Below are positions 45,104 through 54,975 of a stretch of DNA of 64,000 nt, in pieces; within the stretch, counting starts at the first letter, position 1; every line of letters starts with the position of its first letter. The notes beneath the pieces were generated by a model. It was not told where the DNA came from and did not search any database. It worked only from the letters and a program-made list of their open reading frames with translations. Position numbers and translations under genes: made by a program. The DNA is from Paenibacillus dendritiformis (lineage in GTDB: Bacteria > Bacillota > Bacilli > Paenibacillales > Paenibacillaceae), in assembly GCF_945605565.1 (NCBI RefSeq), contig NZ_OX216966.1, forward strand, positions 981,001 to 1,045,000. The letters are read 5' to 3'.

Positions 45104-45844
45104 ATGAACGATGAAGCATTTACATCCGACGGCAAGATGGCGGTCAGAGAAATTAACTTGAAGGAAACATACGGTGTCCTCCAACGGCGTTGGTGGATCA
45201 TTCTCGTATCCATCATCATTTGTGGCGTGTTGGGCGGTCTTTATGTTTCCAGGCCGAAGCCGGCCGTGTATGCATCTTCAGCACGTATTATCCTGTCTTC
45301 CAGTGAAATAAACATGAGAGGGACCATGCTGGTCATGATCCGTGAACCGGTCGTGATGGAGCGCGTGATCAAGGAATTGGGGTTGAAGCAGTCGCCCGAA
45401 AGCTTGCGAAAACAGATCTCCGTAACCAGCGTCGATAACTCCCTCGTTACGTTGGTAACGGCTTACCATGAACATCCCGGGCTGGCTGCTCACATCTCGA
45501 ATGCTGTTGTCGAGGCTTTTAAGCAGGTAGCAGCCGAAAGTTTAAAGTTTCATGGCGTGATCCTGCTAAGCGGAGCCAAGGAGGATCCCAACCCCGTTCC
45601 CGTGAATAAGCCGAGTTATGCAGGGCTGTATATTGCACTGCTTGCAGGGGCCATTGCAGGTGTGGGCCTGATCTTTGTGATGGATTCGCTGGACGGCTCG
45701 ATACGTTCGGCGCGCGAATTGGAGAGACTGCTGCAATTGCCGGTACTGGGACAAATGGACTGTGTGCGCAAGAGAGATATCCTTCGCACGATGAAGAGCG
45801 AGAACATGGGTCAAGGGGGAAGAGGTGAATCCCTTGGCACATGA
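45104..45844 (+). CDS. Wzz/EpsA-type chain-length and kinase-activator membrane protein
   Basis: A 246-residue polysaccharide co-polymerase: helices at ~27-48 (WWIILVSIIICGVLGGLYV) and ~178-198, an extracellular loop between them, and the proline-rich motif NPVPVNKPSYAG before the second helix. In Gram-positive EPS systems it sets chain length and activates the partner BY-kinase through its cytoplasmic tail. ATG 45104 with AGGTGA upstream is preferred; the frame is open to a GTG at 44978, but that overlaps the promoter. It overlaps the kinase gene by 20 bases. Confidence 0.88.
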   Translation: MNDEAFTSDGKMAVREINLKETYGVLQRRWWIILVSIIICGVLGGLYVSRPKPAVYASSARIILSSSEINMRGTMLVMIREPVVMERVIKELGLKQSPESLRKQISVTSVDNSLVTLVTAYHEHPGLAAHISNAVVEAFKQVAAESLKFHGVILLSGAKEDPNPVPVNKPSYAGLYIALLAGAIAGVGLIFVMDSLDGSIRSARELERLLQLPVLGQMDCVRKRDILRTMKSENMGQGGRGESLGT

Positions 45845-46487
45845 GCGGAATCGTTCCAACGCTATACTGGTGGATTACAGCACGATAACTTATCATCATG
45901 CCTCTTCAGCCCAAGCGGACCAATACCGCGTTCTGCGCAACCATATTCGATTTGCTGTTACGGACGCTCCGATTGCTTCGTTGGCAGTTACCTCGCCCCG
46001 ACCGGGAAACGGAAAGACGACGGTGGCGGTCAATCTCTCCATTGCTTTCGCCCAGCGCGGCGATCGGGTGTTGCTGATTGATGCCAACGTTCGGCGTCCG
46101 GCCATTCACCGGATTCTGAATGTGAAGGCTGGCCCGGGTCTGGCAGAGGCTGTGGGACAGCGAGCGGTTATTGAGGAAGTAATCCAAGAGACTCTGATCG
46201 AGAACCTGTGTGTGATATCCAGTGGCTCAGCGGTTACGCAGCTGCTGGATTTATGCGATTCATCGTTCATGGACCAGCTTGAGCTGACACAGGATTTTGA
46301 TATCGTTCTGGTGGATTGCCCGTCCGTGCTGTCGGCCAGTGAGGCCAGTGTGCTGGCCAGCGGATGCAGGGCGACCTTGCTCGTGATTGAGAACGGCAGG
46401 ACGTCCGCCGAGGATGCTCTTGAGGCCAAGAGACTGCTGGAGTTTGGACATGCCCGAATTGTGGGCACGTTTTTCAATAAAAAGTGA
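45825..46487 (+). CDS. EpsB/CpsD-like cytoplasmic kinase without tyrosine tail
   Basis: A 220-residue P-loop ATPase of the bacterial tyrosine kinase family. Walker A SPRPGNGKTTVAVN with Lys64, Walker A' VLLIDANVRRPAIH, and Walker B IVLVDCPS. The C-terminus ends GTFFNKK and lacks the Tyr-rich cluster that normally becomes phosphorylated, so it may phosphorylate other proteins only or act as an allosteric partner of the Wzz protein. It starts at GTG 45825 (GGGGGAAGAG upstream) inside the wzz gene. A 127-bp gap with RNA-like structure follows. Confidence 0.87.
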   Translation: MNPLAHERNRSNAILVDYSTITYHHASSAQADQYRVLRNHIRFAVTDAPIASLAVTSPRPGNGKTTVAVNLSIAFAQRGDRVLLIDANVRRPAIHRILNVKAGPGLAEAVGQRAVIEEVIQETLIENLCVISSGSAVTQLLDLCDSSFMDQLELTQDFDIVLVDCPSVLSASEASVLASGCRATLLVIENGRTSAEDALEAKRLLEFGHARIVGTFFNKK

Positions 46488-46614
46488 TCAGATACATGGT
46501 AACAGCGGGTTCTGTATATCGTTTTGTTCGTTATTACGAACGAATTGGCAAAATGTTCTGCTGGAGTGAAGGCAGGCCGCACAAGAACAGCACAAGAACA
46601 AAGGGGAAGGGGGA
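46488..46614 (+). ncRNA. Candidate EAR (epsC) RNA element between epsB-like and epsC-like genes
   Basis: A 127-bp gap lies exactly between the second and third eps-type genes, where the eps-associated RNA (EAR, also called epsC RNA) sits in Bacillus. It contains a perfect hairpin, GTTCGT-TATT-ACGAAC (46526-46541), and several further short complementary runs. EAR works by processive antitermination, letting RNA polymerase read a long EPS operon. The call rests on position, length and hairpin; the full consensus and pseudoknot were not verified. The GTTC/GAAC hairpin also resembles the operators at 45027 and 56856. Confidence 0.65.
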
Positions 46615-48456
46615 GTGAACGCATTGACTTACAAGCAAAGGCTTTCGCTGCTCGCCATGCTGGATTCGCTTATCGTCCTGTTATCGATTTACATCAGTTA
46701 TTTCCTCGTGTCCGCGACCGTCATGGTATTCGCGGACCCGTTGATCGTAACTTCTTCCGTCGCGCTGCTGCTTGGATATCATCTGTTTGCTTTTGTGTAC
46801 AACTTGTACAAGAAGGCGTGGGAATATGCCAGCATAGGTGAGCTTGTCGGCATCGTCAAAGCGGTAACGCTGTCTAGTCTAACGGGTGTAGCGGTACAGT
46901 ACATGGCTGTTCAGGAATTTCATGTGCGGTTAATGGCCGTGACCTGGATGATCATGATGATCCTGATTGGGGGTTCGAGGTTCTGCTGGCGCTTAATGCG
47001 CAATGTTCCCCCGAAGCAGGAGCAGCGAAGCCTTTACAGACGCACTCTGATCGTGGGCGCCGGCTCGGCGGGAACGATGGTGGCAAGGCAGTTGCTTCAT
47101 TCCCCGGATCAGGATATGAGGCCGGTGGCTTTTGTAGACGATAATCGGCACAAACATGGCTTGGACGTGTTGGGGGTGCCCGTCGTCGGCGGCACGCGTG
47201 CCATCGAACGGATTGCCAGGGACTATCAGATCGAACTTATTGTCATCGCCATCCCCTCTCTTAACAAACCCGGGCTGAAGGCTATTTTCGATGAGTGTGC
47301 GAAAACCAAGGCCAAAACCCAAATTATTCCCATGATTGAGGATATCGCCAGCGGCAAGGTATCCGTCAGCCAGTTCAGGGATGTGCAGGTGGAAGATCTG
47401 TTGGGAAGGGAACCTGTGCAGCTTGATCTGGCAAGCATCAGCGATTATGCAACAGGCAAAGTGATCCTGGTAACGGGAGCCGGCGGCTCTGTCGGCTCGG
47501 AAATATGCAGGCAATTATCGAATTTCAATCCTCGCAAGCTGATCCTTCTCGGGCACGGAGAGAACAGCATTTATTCCATTGAGATGGAACTCCAAAACCT
47601 TTTCAAGGATAAAAGCATTCAGTTCTATACGGAGATTGCCGATTTGCAGGACGAGAGCAAAATTGTCCAGGTATTGAACAAGCACAGACCGGATGTCGTC
47701 TATCATGCCGCAGCCCATAAGCATGTTCCGCTGATGCAGCGGCACCCGGAGGAAGCGGTGAAAAACAATGTTATCGGCACTTTGAATGCGGCCAAGGCCT
47801 CCAGTCAGGCAGGCGTGTCGACGTTTGTTATGATCTCTACCGACAAAGCCGTCAATCCGACAAACGTCATGGGCGCAACGAAGCGGATCGCGGAGATGAT
47901 CATTCAATACATGGATGAGATAAGCCCCACCACATTTGTAGCTGTGCGCTTCGGAAATGTCCTGGGAAGTCGGGGGAGCGTCATCCCGCTGTTCAAAAAG
48001 CAAATCGAGAGCGGGGGGCCGGTCACGGTCACCCATCCGGATATGGTGCGTTATTTTATGACGATTCCGGAAGCCTCGCGTCTCGTTATTCAGGCCGGGG
48101 CTTTGGCCCGGGGCGGCGAGATTTTCGTGCTGGACATGGGCGATCCGGTGAAAATCGTGGATTTGGCCAAAAATGTGATTCGCCTGTCGGGATATTCCGT
48201 TGAGGAAATCGGAATCGAATTTACGGGAATCCGCCCGGGCGAGAAGCTGTATGAGGAGCTTTTGAAAGAAGACGAAGTACATGAGCAGCGGGCATATCCC
48301 AAAATTTATATCGGGAAGTCTTCGCAGGTCAACTTCAAGGAAATCGAGTATCTGTTGCAAGTATACGACAAGCTGCCTGCTGATGAATTGAAACAAATGC
48401 TCCTTGATCTGGCCAACAAAAAAGTGAAGCCGAGGGAGCTAGTAAAGACGAGTTAG
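46615..48456 (+). CDS. EpsC/CapD-like UDP-GlcNAc 4,6-dehydratase
   Basis: A 613-residue membrane protein. Four helices lie in the first ~120 residues, then a CoA-binding-like Rossmann domain ([16 protein letters not shown]), then the SDR dehydratase domain with [10 protein letters not shown] at 287-296 and the catalytic region ISTDKA (Thr409-Asp-Lys) plus Met419-xxx-Lys423, the MxxxK variant typical of this group. It makes UDP-4-keto-6-deoxy-HexNAc, the substrate for the aminotransferase at 54976. GTG 46615 follows GGGGAAGGGGGA. Confidence 0.93.
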   Translation: MNALTYKQRLSLLAMLDSLIVLLSIYISYFLVSATVMVFADPLIVTSSVALLLGYHLFAFVYNLYKKAWEYASIGELVGIVKAVTLSSLTGVAVQYMAVQEFHVRLMAVTWMIMMILIGGSRFCWRLMRNVPPKQEQRSLYRRTLIVGAGSAGTMVARQLLHSPDQDMRPVAFVDDNRHKHGLDVLGVPVVGGTRAIERIARDYQIELIVIAIPSLNKPGLKAIFDECAKTKAKTQIIPMIEDIASGKVSVSQFRDVQVEDLLGREPVQLDLASISDYATGKVILVTGAGGSVGSEICRQLSNFNPRKLILLGHGENSIYSIEMELQNLFKDKSIQFYTEIADLQDESKIVQVLNKHRPDVVYHAAAHKHVPLMQRHPEEAVKNNVIGTLNAAKASSQAGVSTFVMISTDKAVNPTNVMGATKRIAEMIIQYMDEISPTTFVAVRFGNVLGSRGSVIPLFKKQIESGGPVTVTHPDMVRYFMTIPEASRLVIQAGALARGGEIFVLDMGDPVKIVDLAKNVIRLSGYSVEEIGIEFTGIRPGEKLYEELLKEDEVHEQRAYPKIYIGKSSQVNFKEIEYLLQVYDKLPADELKQMLLDLANKKVKPRELVKTS

Positions 48457-48470
48457 ACCGGGAGGTGAGC

Positions 48471-49364
48471 ATGGTAATGAGCAAGGTCAAAAAAGCTATC
48501 ATACCGGCGGCCGGACTTGGTACGCGTTTTCTGCCGGCTACGAAGGCAATGCCTAAAGAAATGCTTCCTGTCGTGGATAAACCAACGATTCAATATATCG
48601 TAGAGGAGGCCGTCGAATCCGGAATCGAGGATATTATTATCGTGACGGGCAAAGGGAAGCGCGCCATTGAAGATCACTTTGATAATTTCCTGGAGCTGGA
48701 GCAGGTGCTGTTCCAAAAACAAAAGCTGGAATTATTGAGCGAGGTACAGAAGCCGGCTCAGATGGTGGACATTCACTACATCCGGCAGAAAGAACCGAAA
48801 GGACTTGGGCATGCGATATGGTGCGCGCGCAAGTTCATAGGTAATGAGCCGTTCGCTGTCCTGCTTGGCGACGATATCATTACCGCGGAGAAGCCTTGCC
48901 TCCAACAGATGATGGAAAAGTACGACAGGTATCATTCATCTATTATTGGAGTCCAGCGCGTAAGAGATGAAGAGGTGTCACGCTATGGAATCGTGGACGG
49001 CATCAAAGTGGAGGAAGCCCTGTATCAAGTGAAGCATCTGGTGGAAAAGCCGCGGCAAGGCACGACACTGTCCGATCTGGCCATTATGGGAAGATACATA
49101 CTGACCCCGGAGATTTTCCGTATTTTGGCCCGGCAGGCCCCCGGCGCCGGCGGCGAGATTCAGTTGACGGACGCATTAGACACCCTGAATCAGGCGGAAG
49201 CGGTGTATGCTTACCAATTTGACGGAACCCGCTATGACGTGGGCGAGAAAATGGGATTTATTCAGACAACGATTGAATTTGCCTTAAAACGCGACGATCT
49301 CCGCGGTGATCTGCTGAACTATATGTCCCATGTTCTGGCGAGGGAGACCGTGAATGTCGAATAA
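48471..49364 (+). CDS. galU: UTP--glucose-1-phosphate uridylyltransferase
   Basis: Makes UDP-glucose, a precursor for EPS. About 297 residues, with [25 protein letters not shown] at the nucleotide site, LLGDDI, LVEKP and YDVGEKMGF all conserved. GGAGG lies 5 bases before ATG 48471; ATG 48477 (MSKVKKA) matches homologue starts equally well. It follows epsC by 14 bases and overlaps the next gene by 11. Confidence 0.95.
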   Translation: MVMSKVKKAIIPAAGLGTRFLPATKAMPKEMLPVVDKPTIQYIVEEAVESGIEDIIIVTGKGKRAIEDHFDNFLELEQVLFQKQKLELLSEVQKPAQMVDIHYIRQKEPKGLGHAIWCARKFIGNEPFAVLLGDDIITAEKPCLQQMMEKYDRYHSSIIGVQRVRDEEVSRYGIVDGIKVEEALYQVKHLVEKPRQGTTLSDLAIMGRYILTPEIFRILARQAPGAGGEIQLTDALDTLNQAEAVYAYQFDGTRYDVGEKMGFIQTTIEFALKRDDLRGDLLNYMSHVLARETVNVE

Positions 49365-50514
49365 AATACTGTTCTGTGCCACGGTCGATTATCATATAAG
49401 CTCGTTCCATATGCCCGTGCTTCAGTGGTTCAAACAACGGGGATGGGAGATTCATATCGCGGCGAAAGGCGAACGGGAGCTTCCGTATGCAGACCGGAAG
49501 TTCGACATCCCCTTTGAACGTTCTCCCTTTCGCTGGCGGAATCGTGAAGCCTACCGGCAGGTAAAGCGGCTGATCGAGCATCATGGTTATCAGATTGTGC
49601 ATTGCCATACCCCGGTGGGCGGTGTTCTGGCGCGTCTGGCCTCAAGACGTGCCCGGAGACAGGGGACGCAGGTCATGTATACGGCGCACGGGTTTCATTT
49701 CTGCAGAGGCGCGCCGCTAATCAATTGGATGCTTTATTACCCGGTGGAAAAGCTGCTGGCCCGTTCGACCGACTGTCTCATCACGATCAATCAGGAGGAC
49801 TACCGGTTGGCCGTTCGCCGGCGCTTCAAGGCGGCGCGCATCGAGCATGTGCATGGGGTTGGCGTGAGCGGCGAACGTTTTTATCCGGCACTTCCGGAAG
49901 ACAAGGCAAGCCTGAGGGAGCGGATGTCATTCGATCGGAATGATATTTTGTTATTTTATGCGGCCGAGTTCAACCGCAACAAGAATCATCAGCTGCTTAT
50001 CCATGCCTTGGCCCGAATACGGGAGCGGGCCCCGCAAGTAAGACTGCTCTTGGCGGGAGAGGGCGCATTGCTGGAAGCCTGCAAAAGTGTATCCGCGAAA
50101 TTGGGCGTGGATCGGCATGTTCACTTCCTCGGGTATCGTAACGATATTCCCAATCTGCTGCATATGAGCGACATTGCCGTCTCCGGCAGCTTGAGGGAAG
50201 GACTGCCGGTTCAGATGATGGAGGCGATGGCCTGCGGGCTTCCGGTCATCGCCACCCGGAACCGGGGGCATCTGGAGCTGGTATGCGACGGACGGAACGG
50301 TTATATTGTTCCTCCTCAGGCTCCTGAGCAATTTGCGGAACGCATCGCAACCCTTGCGGCTTCTGCTGACCTGCGGGAGAACATGGGGAGGGAAAGTCTT
50401 CAGATGTTCCGGAAGTATGAGCAGAAGGCAGTCCTCCATGAGCTGGGGCTGATCTATGAATCCCATATGCACAACTTGACGGAAGGGGAGGAAAAAGCAT
50501 GTCAGGTCCTGTAA
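49354..50514 (+). CDS. Family 4 glycosyltransferase (EpsD-like)
   Basis: A 386-residue GT-B glycosyltransferase transferring a sugar to the lipid-linked repeat on the cytoplasmic face. '[19 protein letters not shown]' and '[13 protein letters not shown]' and 'TAHGFHFC' at the acceptor domain, then [24 protein letters not shown] and [20 protein letters not shown] at the donor domain. It resembles B. subtilis EpsD. It overlaps galU by 11 bases and the next gene by 16, indicating tight coupling. Donor sugar unknown. Confidence 0.9.
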   Translation: MSNKILFCATVDYHISSFHMPVLQWFKQRGWEIHIAAKGERELPYADRKFDIPFERSPFRWRNREAYRQVKRLIEHHGYQIVHCHTPVGGVLARLASRRARRQGTQVMYTAHGFHFCRGAPLINWMLYYPVEKLLARSTDCLITINQEDYRLAVRRRFKAARIEHVHGVGVSGERFYPALPEDKASLRERMSFDRNDILLFYAAEFNRNKNHQLLIHALARIRERAPQVRLLLAGEGALLEACKSVSAKLGVDRHVHFLGYRNDIPNLLHMSDIAVSGSLREGLPVQMMEAMACGLPVIATRNRGHLELVCDGRNGYIVPPQAPEQFAERIATLAASADLRENMGRESLQMFRKYEQKAVLHELGLIYESHMHNLTEGEEKACQVL

Positions 50515-51608
50515 GAGTGCTCCATGCGGTCGTCAATATGAACCGGGGCGGGGCCGAGACCCTGATCATGAATTTGTACCGCAATCTGGACCGAAGCAAG
50601 ATTCAGTTCGATTTCCTCACCTGCAAGCCGGGGGTATACGACCGTCAAATTGAACGGATGGGCGGCAAGATATACCGGATTCCGTATATTTCAGGCGTTG
50701 ACGTCATAGGGTATTGGCAGGCATTGAGCAGCTTCTTCAAGGATCATGCCGGCTACAGACTCATTCACGCTCATATGGACAAGATGAGCGGTTGGGTTCT
50801 GAAGGCGGCGCGTCAGGCAGGCATTCCCTGCCGCATTGCGCACAGCCATAATACGAGGAGCGAAGGGGGCTTTGCCGCCAAGGCATTCAAATGGTACGCG
50901 GGCCAAAGCATATCTTCATCGGCAACTCATCTCTTGGCCTGTTCGCAAGCCGCTGCCCGTTGGCTCTTCAAGCAAAGTTCAGACACGGCAGGCATCGTGA
51001 AGAATGGAATCGAACAAGAGCGTTTTTTCTTCCGTTCCGAAGTAAGGGATGCCGTGAGAAAGGAGTTGGGGATTGGCGAGAGCGCCTTTGTTCTGGGGCA
51101 TGTCGGGCGCTTCCAGCATCAGAAGAATCATGCGTATCTGATTGAGGTGTATGCCAAGGCAAGGCCCATGCTGAACGACTCCGTGCTTCTTCTAGCGGGT
51201 GATGGTCCGCTGCGCGATGAATTGCAGCGCCAGACGGAACGTTTGAAGCTGGAGAATAGCGTGCGTTTTCTGGGTGTGCGAAGCGACATCGACAGATTGC
51301 TTCAGGCATTGGATCTGTTTGTTTTTCCCTCGCGCCATGAGGGCCTGCCGTTGACGTTAGTCGAGGCTCAAGGAGCGGGACTTCCCTGCATCATTTCGGA
51401 TAACGTCACGCGGGAAGTTGATCTGGGGCTGGGGCTAATTCAGTCTCTATCCTTAAAAGATCAGCAGGCGTGGGTGGAACGGGTGCTTGAAGCTGCCCGC
51501 GACGGCGCCAGCAGGGAGATTCCAGGGGATGCCCTGCGGATGCAAGGCTATGATATCCGCGACACCGCACGCTGGCTCGAGAATTATTATTTATCGATGG
51601 TGAGGTAG
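50499..51608 (+). CDS. Glycosyltransferase (GT-B, EpsF-like)
   Basis: A 369-residue GT-B enzyme. 'NMNRGGAETLIMNLYRNLD' is the N-terminal hallmark of the EpsF-like group; HSHNTRSEGG, VGRFQHQKNH, LLLAGDGP, RFLGVRSDIDRLLQALD and FPSRHEGLPLTLVEAQ follow. GGAAGGGGAGGAAAA precedes ATG 50499. It follows EpsD-like directly; in B. subtilis an epsE gene lies between them, and here it is missing from that slot. Confidence 0.9.
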   Translation: MSGPVRVLHAVVNMNRGGAETLIMNLYRNLDRSKIQFDFLTCKPGVYDRQIERMGGKIYRIPYISGVDVIGYWQALSSFFKDHAGYRLIHAHMDKMSGWVLKAARQAGIPCRIAHSHNTRSEGGFAAKAFKWYAGQSISSSATHLLACSQAAARWLFKQSSDTAGIVKNGIEQERFFFRSEVRDAVRKELGIGESAFVLGHVGRFQHQKNHAYLIEVYAKARPMLNDSVLLLAGDGPLRDELQRQTERLKLENSVRFLGVRSDIDRLLQALDLFVFPSRHEGLPLTLVEAQGAGLPCIISDNVTREVDLGLGLIQSLSLKDQQAWVERVLEAARDGASREIPGDALRMQGYDIRDTARWLENYYLSMVR

Positions 51609-51609
51609 G

Positions 51610-52485
51610 ATGCGAACATTAACGGTATTTACCCCTGCATATAACCGTGCTTACTGCTTGACGCGTTTGTATGACAGCCTCGTTAGACAGAACAGCGGCG
51701 AATTTGAGTGGCTTGTGATTGATGACGGATCTACCGATGAGACACCGGAACTGGTTCGGGCCTGGATTGCGGACAACCGGATTCCTATACGTTATGTCCG
51801 TCAGGAGAATCAAGGCATGCATGGAGCGCATAACACGGCTTATGACCAGATTGAGACCGAGCTGAATGTCTGTATCGACTCCGATGATTATATGCCTGAC
51901 GGCGCGGTGGAGAAAATTATAGATTTCTGGCGCACATACGGCAGTGATCAGGTAGCCGGCATCGTTGGCCTGGATTGCGCACTGGACGGAACCGTGATTG
52001 GGACGCGGCTTCCGGAAGACAAGGCAAGGTCCACGCTGTTCGATCTGTACTACAAGCATGGCGTTACGGGCGATAAAAAGCTGGTGTACCGTACGAAACT
52101 TACGAAAATGTACCGCTATCCCCTGTTCGAAGGAGAAAAGTACGTTGGATTGGCCTACAAGTATTACATGATTGACCGCGATTATGAGCTGCTGCTGATG
52201 AATGAAGTCCTGTGCTATGTAGAGTACATGCCGGATGGGGCTTCCCGGAATATGCTGCGCCATTATCGCAATAACCCGAGGGGATTCGCCTTCTATCGCG
52301 TTCAGCTTATGAAGCTCCCTTTCGCGGGACTTTCCTTTAAATTTAGACAAGCGGTGCATCATGTCTCAAGCTGCTGCCTGGCCCGCAGTCCGGCCATGCT
52401 CCTCGAGTCGCCCGCAAAGCTGCTTACCTTGTTGGCGCTGCTGCCCGGATTTGCGCTTTATGTATTTATCGTAGCAAAGACGTAG
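51610..52485 (+). CDS. Family 2 glycosyltransferase
   Basis: A 291-residue GT-A transferase. FTPAYNRAYCLTRLYDSLV starts the nucleotide-binding fold; VIDDGSTDET and the metal-binding CIDSDDYMP are intact. A C-terminal hydrophobic segment (~266-288) probably anchors it to the membrane. It starts one base after the previous stop. The donor cannot be told. Confidence 0.9.
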   Translation: MRTLTVFTPAYNRAYCLTRLYDSLVRQNSGEFEWLVIDDGSTDETPELVRAWIADNRIPIRYVRQENQGMHGAHNTAYDQIETELNVCIDSDDYMPDGAVEKIIDFWRTYGSDQVAGIVGLDCALDGTVIGTRLPEDKARSTLFDLYYKHGVTGDKKLVYRTKLTKMYRYPLFEGEKYVGLAYKYYMIDRDYELLLMNEVLCYVEYMPDGASRNMLRHYRNNPRGFAFYRVQLMKLPFAGLSFKFRQAVHHVSSCCLARSPAMLLESPAKLLTLLALLPGFALYVFIVAKT

Positions 52486-52515
52486 CGTGTGATTGGATGG
52501 GAGAGGAACCCTGCG

Positions 52516-53589
52516 ATGACGATCATATGGCTCACGCTTCTGATGGTTTTCATTTTTTCATATACAGCCAGGTATTTTGCGGTATCCCTTCCCCATAGCC
52601 CAATACCTATCCGGCCGAACCGGCTGCTCGTTGCCGCGGTATGCTTCGTCATCGTCATGGTTGCGGGGCTGAGGAAGAATATCGGGGATACGTTTTTCTA
52701 CATGCATGCTTATGCGCTCAAAAATTTCACATGGGCGACCATCGCAACAGAGAAGGATGTTGGCTTCAATCTGTTCCAAATGCTTCTGAAACAAATTTCA
52801 GAAGACCCGCAAATCCTCATTTTTGTGACGGCACTGATAACGAATGTATTGATTGTGGTTATGATGCACCGCTATGCGAGATTGTTTGAACTGGCGATGT
52901 ACGTATACATCACGTCCGGCGCATTCATTGTCTCCATGAACGGCATCCGGCAATACATGGCGGCCGCATTACTCTTTGCCGCGACAGCTTACTTGCTGAA
53001 CGGCAGTTGGAAGAAATACATGGTTGTGGTGGCGCTGGCCTCCGTTTTCCATATGAGTGCGCTTATCCTTATTCCTTTATATTTTATCGTCCGCAGGGAA
53101 GCTTGGACCGGCATGACTTTTGGCTTGCTGGCTGCCGGTGTTCTCATCGTCGGTCTGTTCAACCAATTTTCCGATGTGCTGTTCTCGGCACTCAGCGAGA
53201 CGCAGTATGGGGAATATAAGGAGTTTAAGGAAGGGGGGGCTAACATCATTCGGGTCGGCTTCTATATGATGCCGCTGCTGGTTGCCTATTGGGGAAGAGA
53301 TAAGCTGCGAATGTTGTTTGCTGACATTGATATTATCGTCAATTTGTCGTTGATCGGGTCATTTTTTATGCTGATTTCTACGCAAAACTGGATTTTTGCC
53401 AGACTGGCCATTTATTTTAACTTGTATCAGATTGTTCTGACATCATGGATCGTCATGGCTTTCCGCAAGAAGGATCAGAAGCTTATTTATTTGTGCATTC
53501 TGGTTATTTACGGCATCTACTTTACTTATGAAAATATGTTTGTTCTCGGCATTAAATATCGCAGTGATTTCTTAATCTGGTTTCATTAA
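52516..53589 (+). CDS. EpsG-type exopolysaccharide polymerase membrane protein
   Basis: A 357-residue polytopic membrane protein with about ten hydrophobic segments, matching the EpsG family. The pattern AGLRKNIGDTFFYMHAY near residue 50 and MNGIRQYMAAALLF near 145 is the family's conserved text. EpsG proteins are thought to act as the Wzy-like polymerase. ATG 52516 with GAGAGGAA upstream is chosen over GTG 52489. Confidence 0.9.
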   Translation: MTIIWLTLLMVFIFSYTARYFAVSLPHSPIPIRPNRLLVAAVCFVIVMVAGLRKNIGDTFFYMHAYALKNFTWATIATEKDVGFNLFQMLLKQISEDPQILIFVTALITNVLIVVMMHRYARLFELAMYVYITSGAFIVSMNGIRQYMAAALLFAATAYLLNGSWKKYMVVVALASVFHMSALILIPLYFIVRREAWTGMTFGLLAAGVLIVGLFNQFSDVLFSALSETQYGEYKEFKEGGANIIRVGFYMMPLLVAYWGRDKLRMLFADIDIIVNLSLIGSFFMLISTQNWIFARLAIYFNLYQIVLTSWIVMAFRKKDQKLIYLCILVIYGIYFTYENMFVLGIKYRSDFLIWFH

Positions 53590-53602
53590 GGGGGCAAAGG
53601 GC

Positions 53603-54358
53603 TTGGACGGAGCGGAGAAAATTCCCCGGGTTGTGCATTACTGCTGGTTCGGGCGCGGCGAAAAACCGAAGCTGATCAAAAAGTGTATTCAAAGCTGGCA
53701 GAAGCATCTCCCGGATTACGAGCTGGTCGAATGGAATGAAGATACTTTTGACGTCAAAGCCAATCTTTATGCAAGGGAAGCCTATGAGGCGCGCAAATTC
53801 GCGTTCGTTAGCGATTATGTCAGACTCCATGCCTTGTATCATGAAGGCGGGGTGTACATGGATACGGATGTGGAAGTGATCAAGCCGCTGCATCGCTTCC
53901 TGGTGCATGAAGCCTTCTCGGGATTTGAGGACCATCAATTTTTGCAATCAGGAACGATGGGGGCCGTTAAGCATCATCCCTGGATCGGAGAGCTGCTTCA
54001 ATATTATGCCGACAGGCCTTTTCTGCTTCAGGGCGGGGATGTGTTCGATCTGACGACGAATACGGCCATCATGAGCCGGATCAGCCAGAAGCATGGATTG
54101 AAGCTTAACGGACAGCACCAGACGCTTCCGGGCGGGGTTGTTTTTTATCCCCGATGGTTCTTCAGTCCTTACGATTATATCAATGGAGGCAATTACATCA
54201 ACGACGATAGTTACACGATCCACCATTTTGCCCAATCGTGGCTTCCTGCCCATGTCCGCGTAAAGAGCTACATCAAGCGCAAAGCAAGCCGCTTGATCGG
54301 TGCGGAGAACATTGCAAGGCTTAGAAGGATATTATCGCAAAAAGGTGCGCAGTCATGA
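53603..54358 (+). CDS. GT32-type glycosyltransferase with DXD motif
   Basis: A 251-residue enzyme of the OCH1/capsular GT32 group. IPRVVHYCWFGRGEKP at 7-22, SDYVRLHALYHEGGVYMDTD (70-89) with the metal-binding Asp-Thr-Asp at 87-89, and a C-terminal His-rich segment. It starts at TTG 53603 with AGGGGGC upstream. Its stop overlaps the next start by 4 bases. It adds a side-chain or backbone sugar; the donor is unknown. Confidence 0.88.
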   Translation: MDGAEKIPRVVHYCWFGRGEKPKLIKKCIQSWQKHLPDYELVEWNEDTFDVKANLYAREAYEARKFAFVSDYVRLHALYHEGGVYMDTDVEVIKPLHRFLVHEAFSGFEDHQFLQSGTMGAVKHHPWIGELLQYYADRPFLLQGGDVFDLTTNTAIMSRISQKHGLKLNGQHQTLPGGVVFYPRWFFSPYDYINGGNYINDDSYTIHHFAQSWLPAHVRVKSYIKRKASRLIGAENIARLRRILSQKGAQS

Positions 54359-54963
54359 AACGCATATTTGATTTTGTTATTGCGATTGTGCTGCTGGTGT
54401 TATTGCTGCCGCTGCTGGCCGTCATTGCGTTCTTGGTACGAATGCGAATCGGTTCGCCCGTTATGTTCCGTCAGATTCGACCGGGGAAACATGGGGTCCC
54501 GTTTTATTTGTTGAAGTTCAGAACGATGACGGAAAAGACAGACAGCTCGGGCCAGCCGCTTCCGGATCATGACAGGTTGGTTCCGTTCGGCCAGTTCCTC
54601 CGGAAATACAGTCTTGACGAGCTTCCCCAGATATGGAATGTGGCCAAAGGGGATATTAGCCTGGTGGGGCCAAGACCCCTTCTTATGGAATATCTGCCGC
54701 TGTATACCGAAGAGCAGGCCAAGAGACATTGCGTGAAGCCGGGCATCACGGGCTGGGCCCAAGTCAACGGACGCAATGCGATCTCCTGGGAGGAGAAGTT
54801 CAAGTACGATGTCTGGTATGTGGAAAACCAAAGTTTCTGGCTGGATTTGAAAATTTTGTGGATGACGTTCTTCCACGTATTGAAGCCCGGAAACATTCAA
54901 CATGGCAACCATGTTACGATGCCGGTATTTAAGGGCACCGTGAACTATGAACAGGAAAGGTAG
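54355..54963 (+). CDS. EpsL-like undecaprenyl-phosphate sugar phosphotransferase
   Basis: A 202-residue initiating transferase that loads the first sugar phosphate onto undecaprenyl phosphate. One N-terminal helix (6-28), then IRPGKHGVPFYLLKFRTMT, LVPFGQFLRKYSLDELPQ, GDISLVGPRPLL and KPGITGWAQVNGRN, all conserved in the short PglC/EpsL group. The likely donor is the diacetamido sugar nucleotide made by the EpsC-, EpsN- and EpsM-like enzymes. Confidence 0.93.
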   Translation: MKRIFDFVIAIVLLVLLLPLLAVIAFLVRMRIGSPVMFRQIRPGKHGVPFYLLKFRTMTEKTDSSGQPLPDHDRLVPFGQFLRKYSLDELPQIWNVAKGDISLVGPRPLLMEYLPLYTEEQAKRHCVKPGITGWAQVNGRNAISWEEKFKYDVWYVENQSFWLDLKILWMTFFHVLKPGNIQHGNHVTMPVFKGTVNYEQER

Positions 54964-54975
54964 AGGAGTCGGCAG

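Noticed and set aside
46526..46541. Third SinR-like operator (GTTCGTTATTACGAAC)
   Set aside because: GTTCGTT does not fit GTTCTYT, no promoter is evident around it, and as RNA it forms a clean hairpin at the EAR position, so it was assigned to the RNA candidate.
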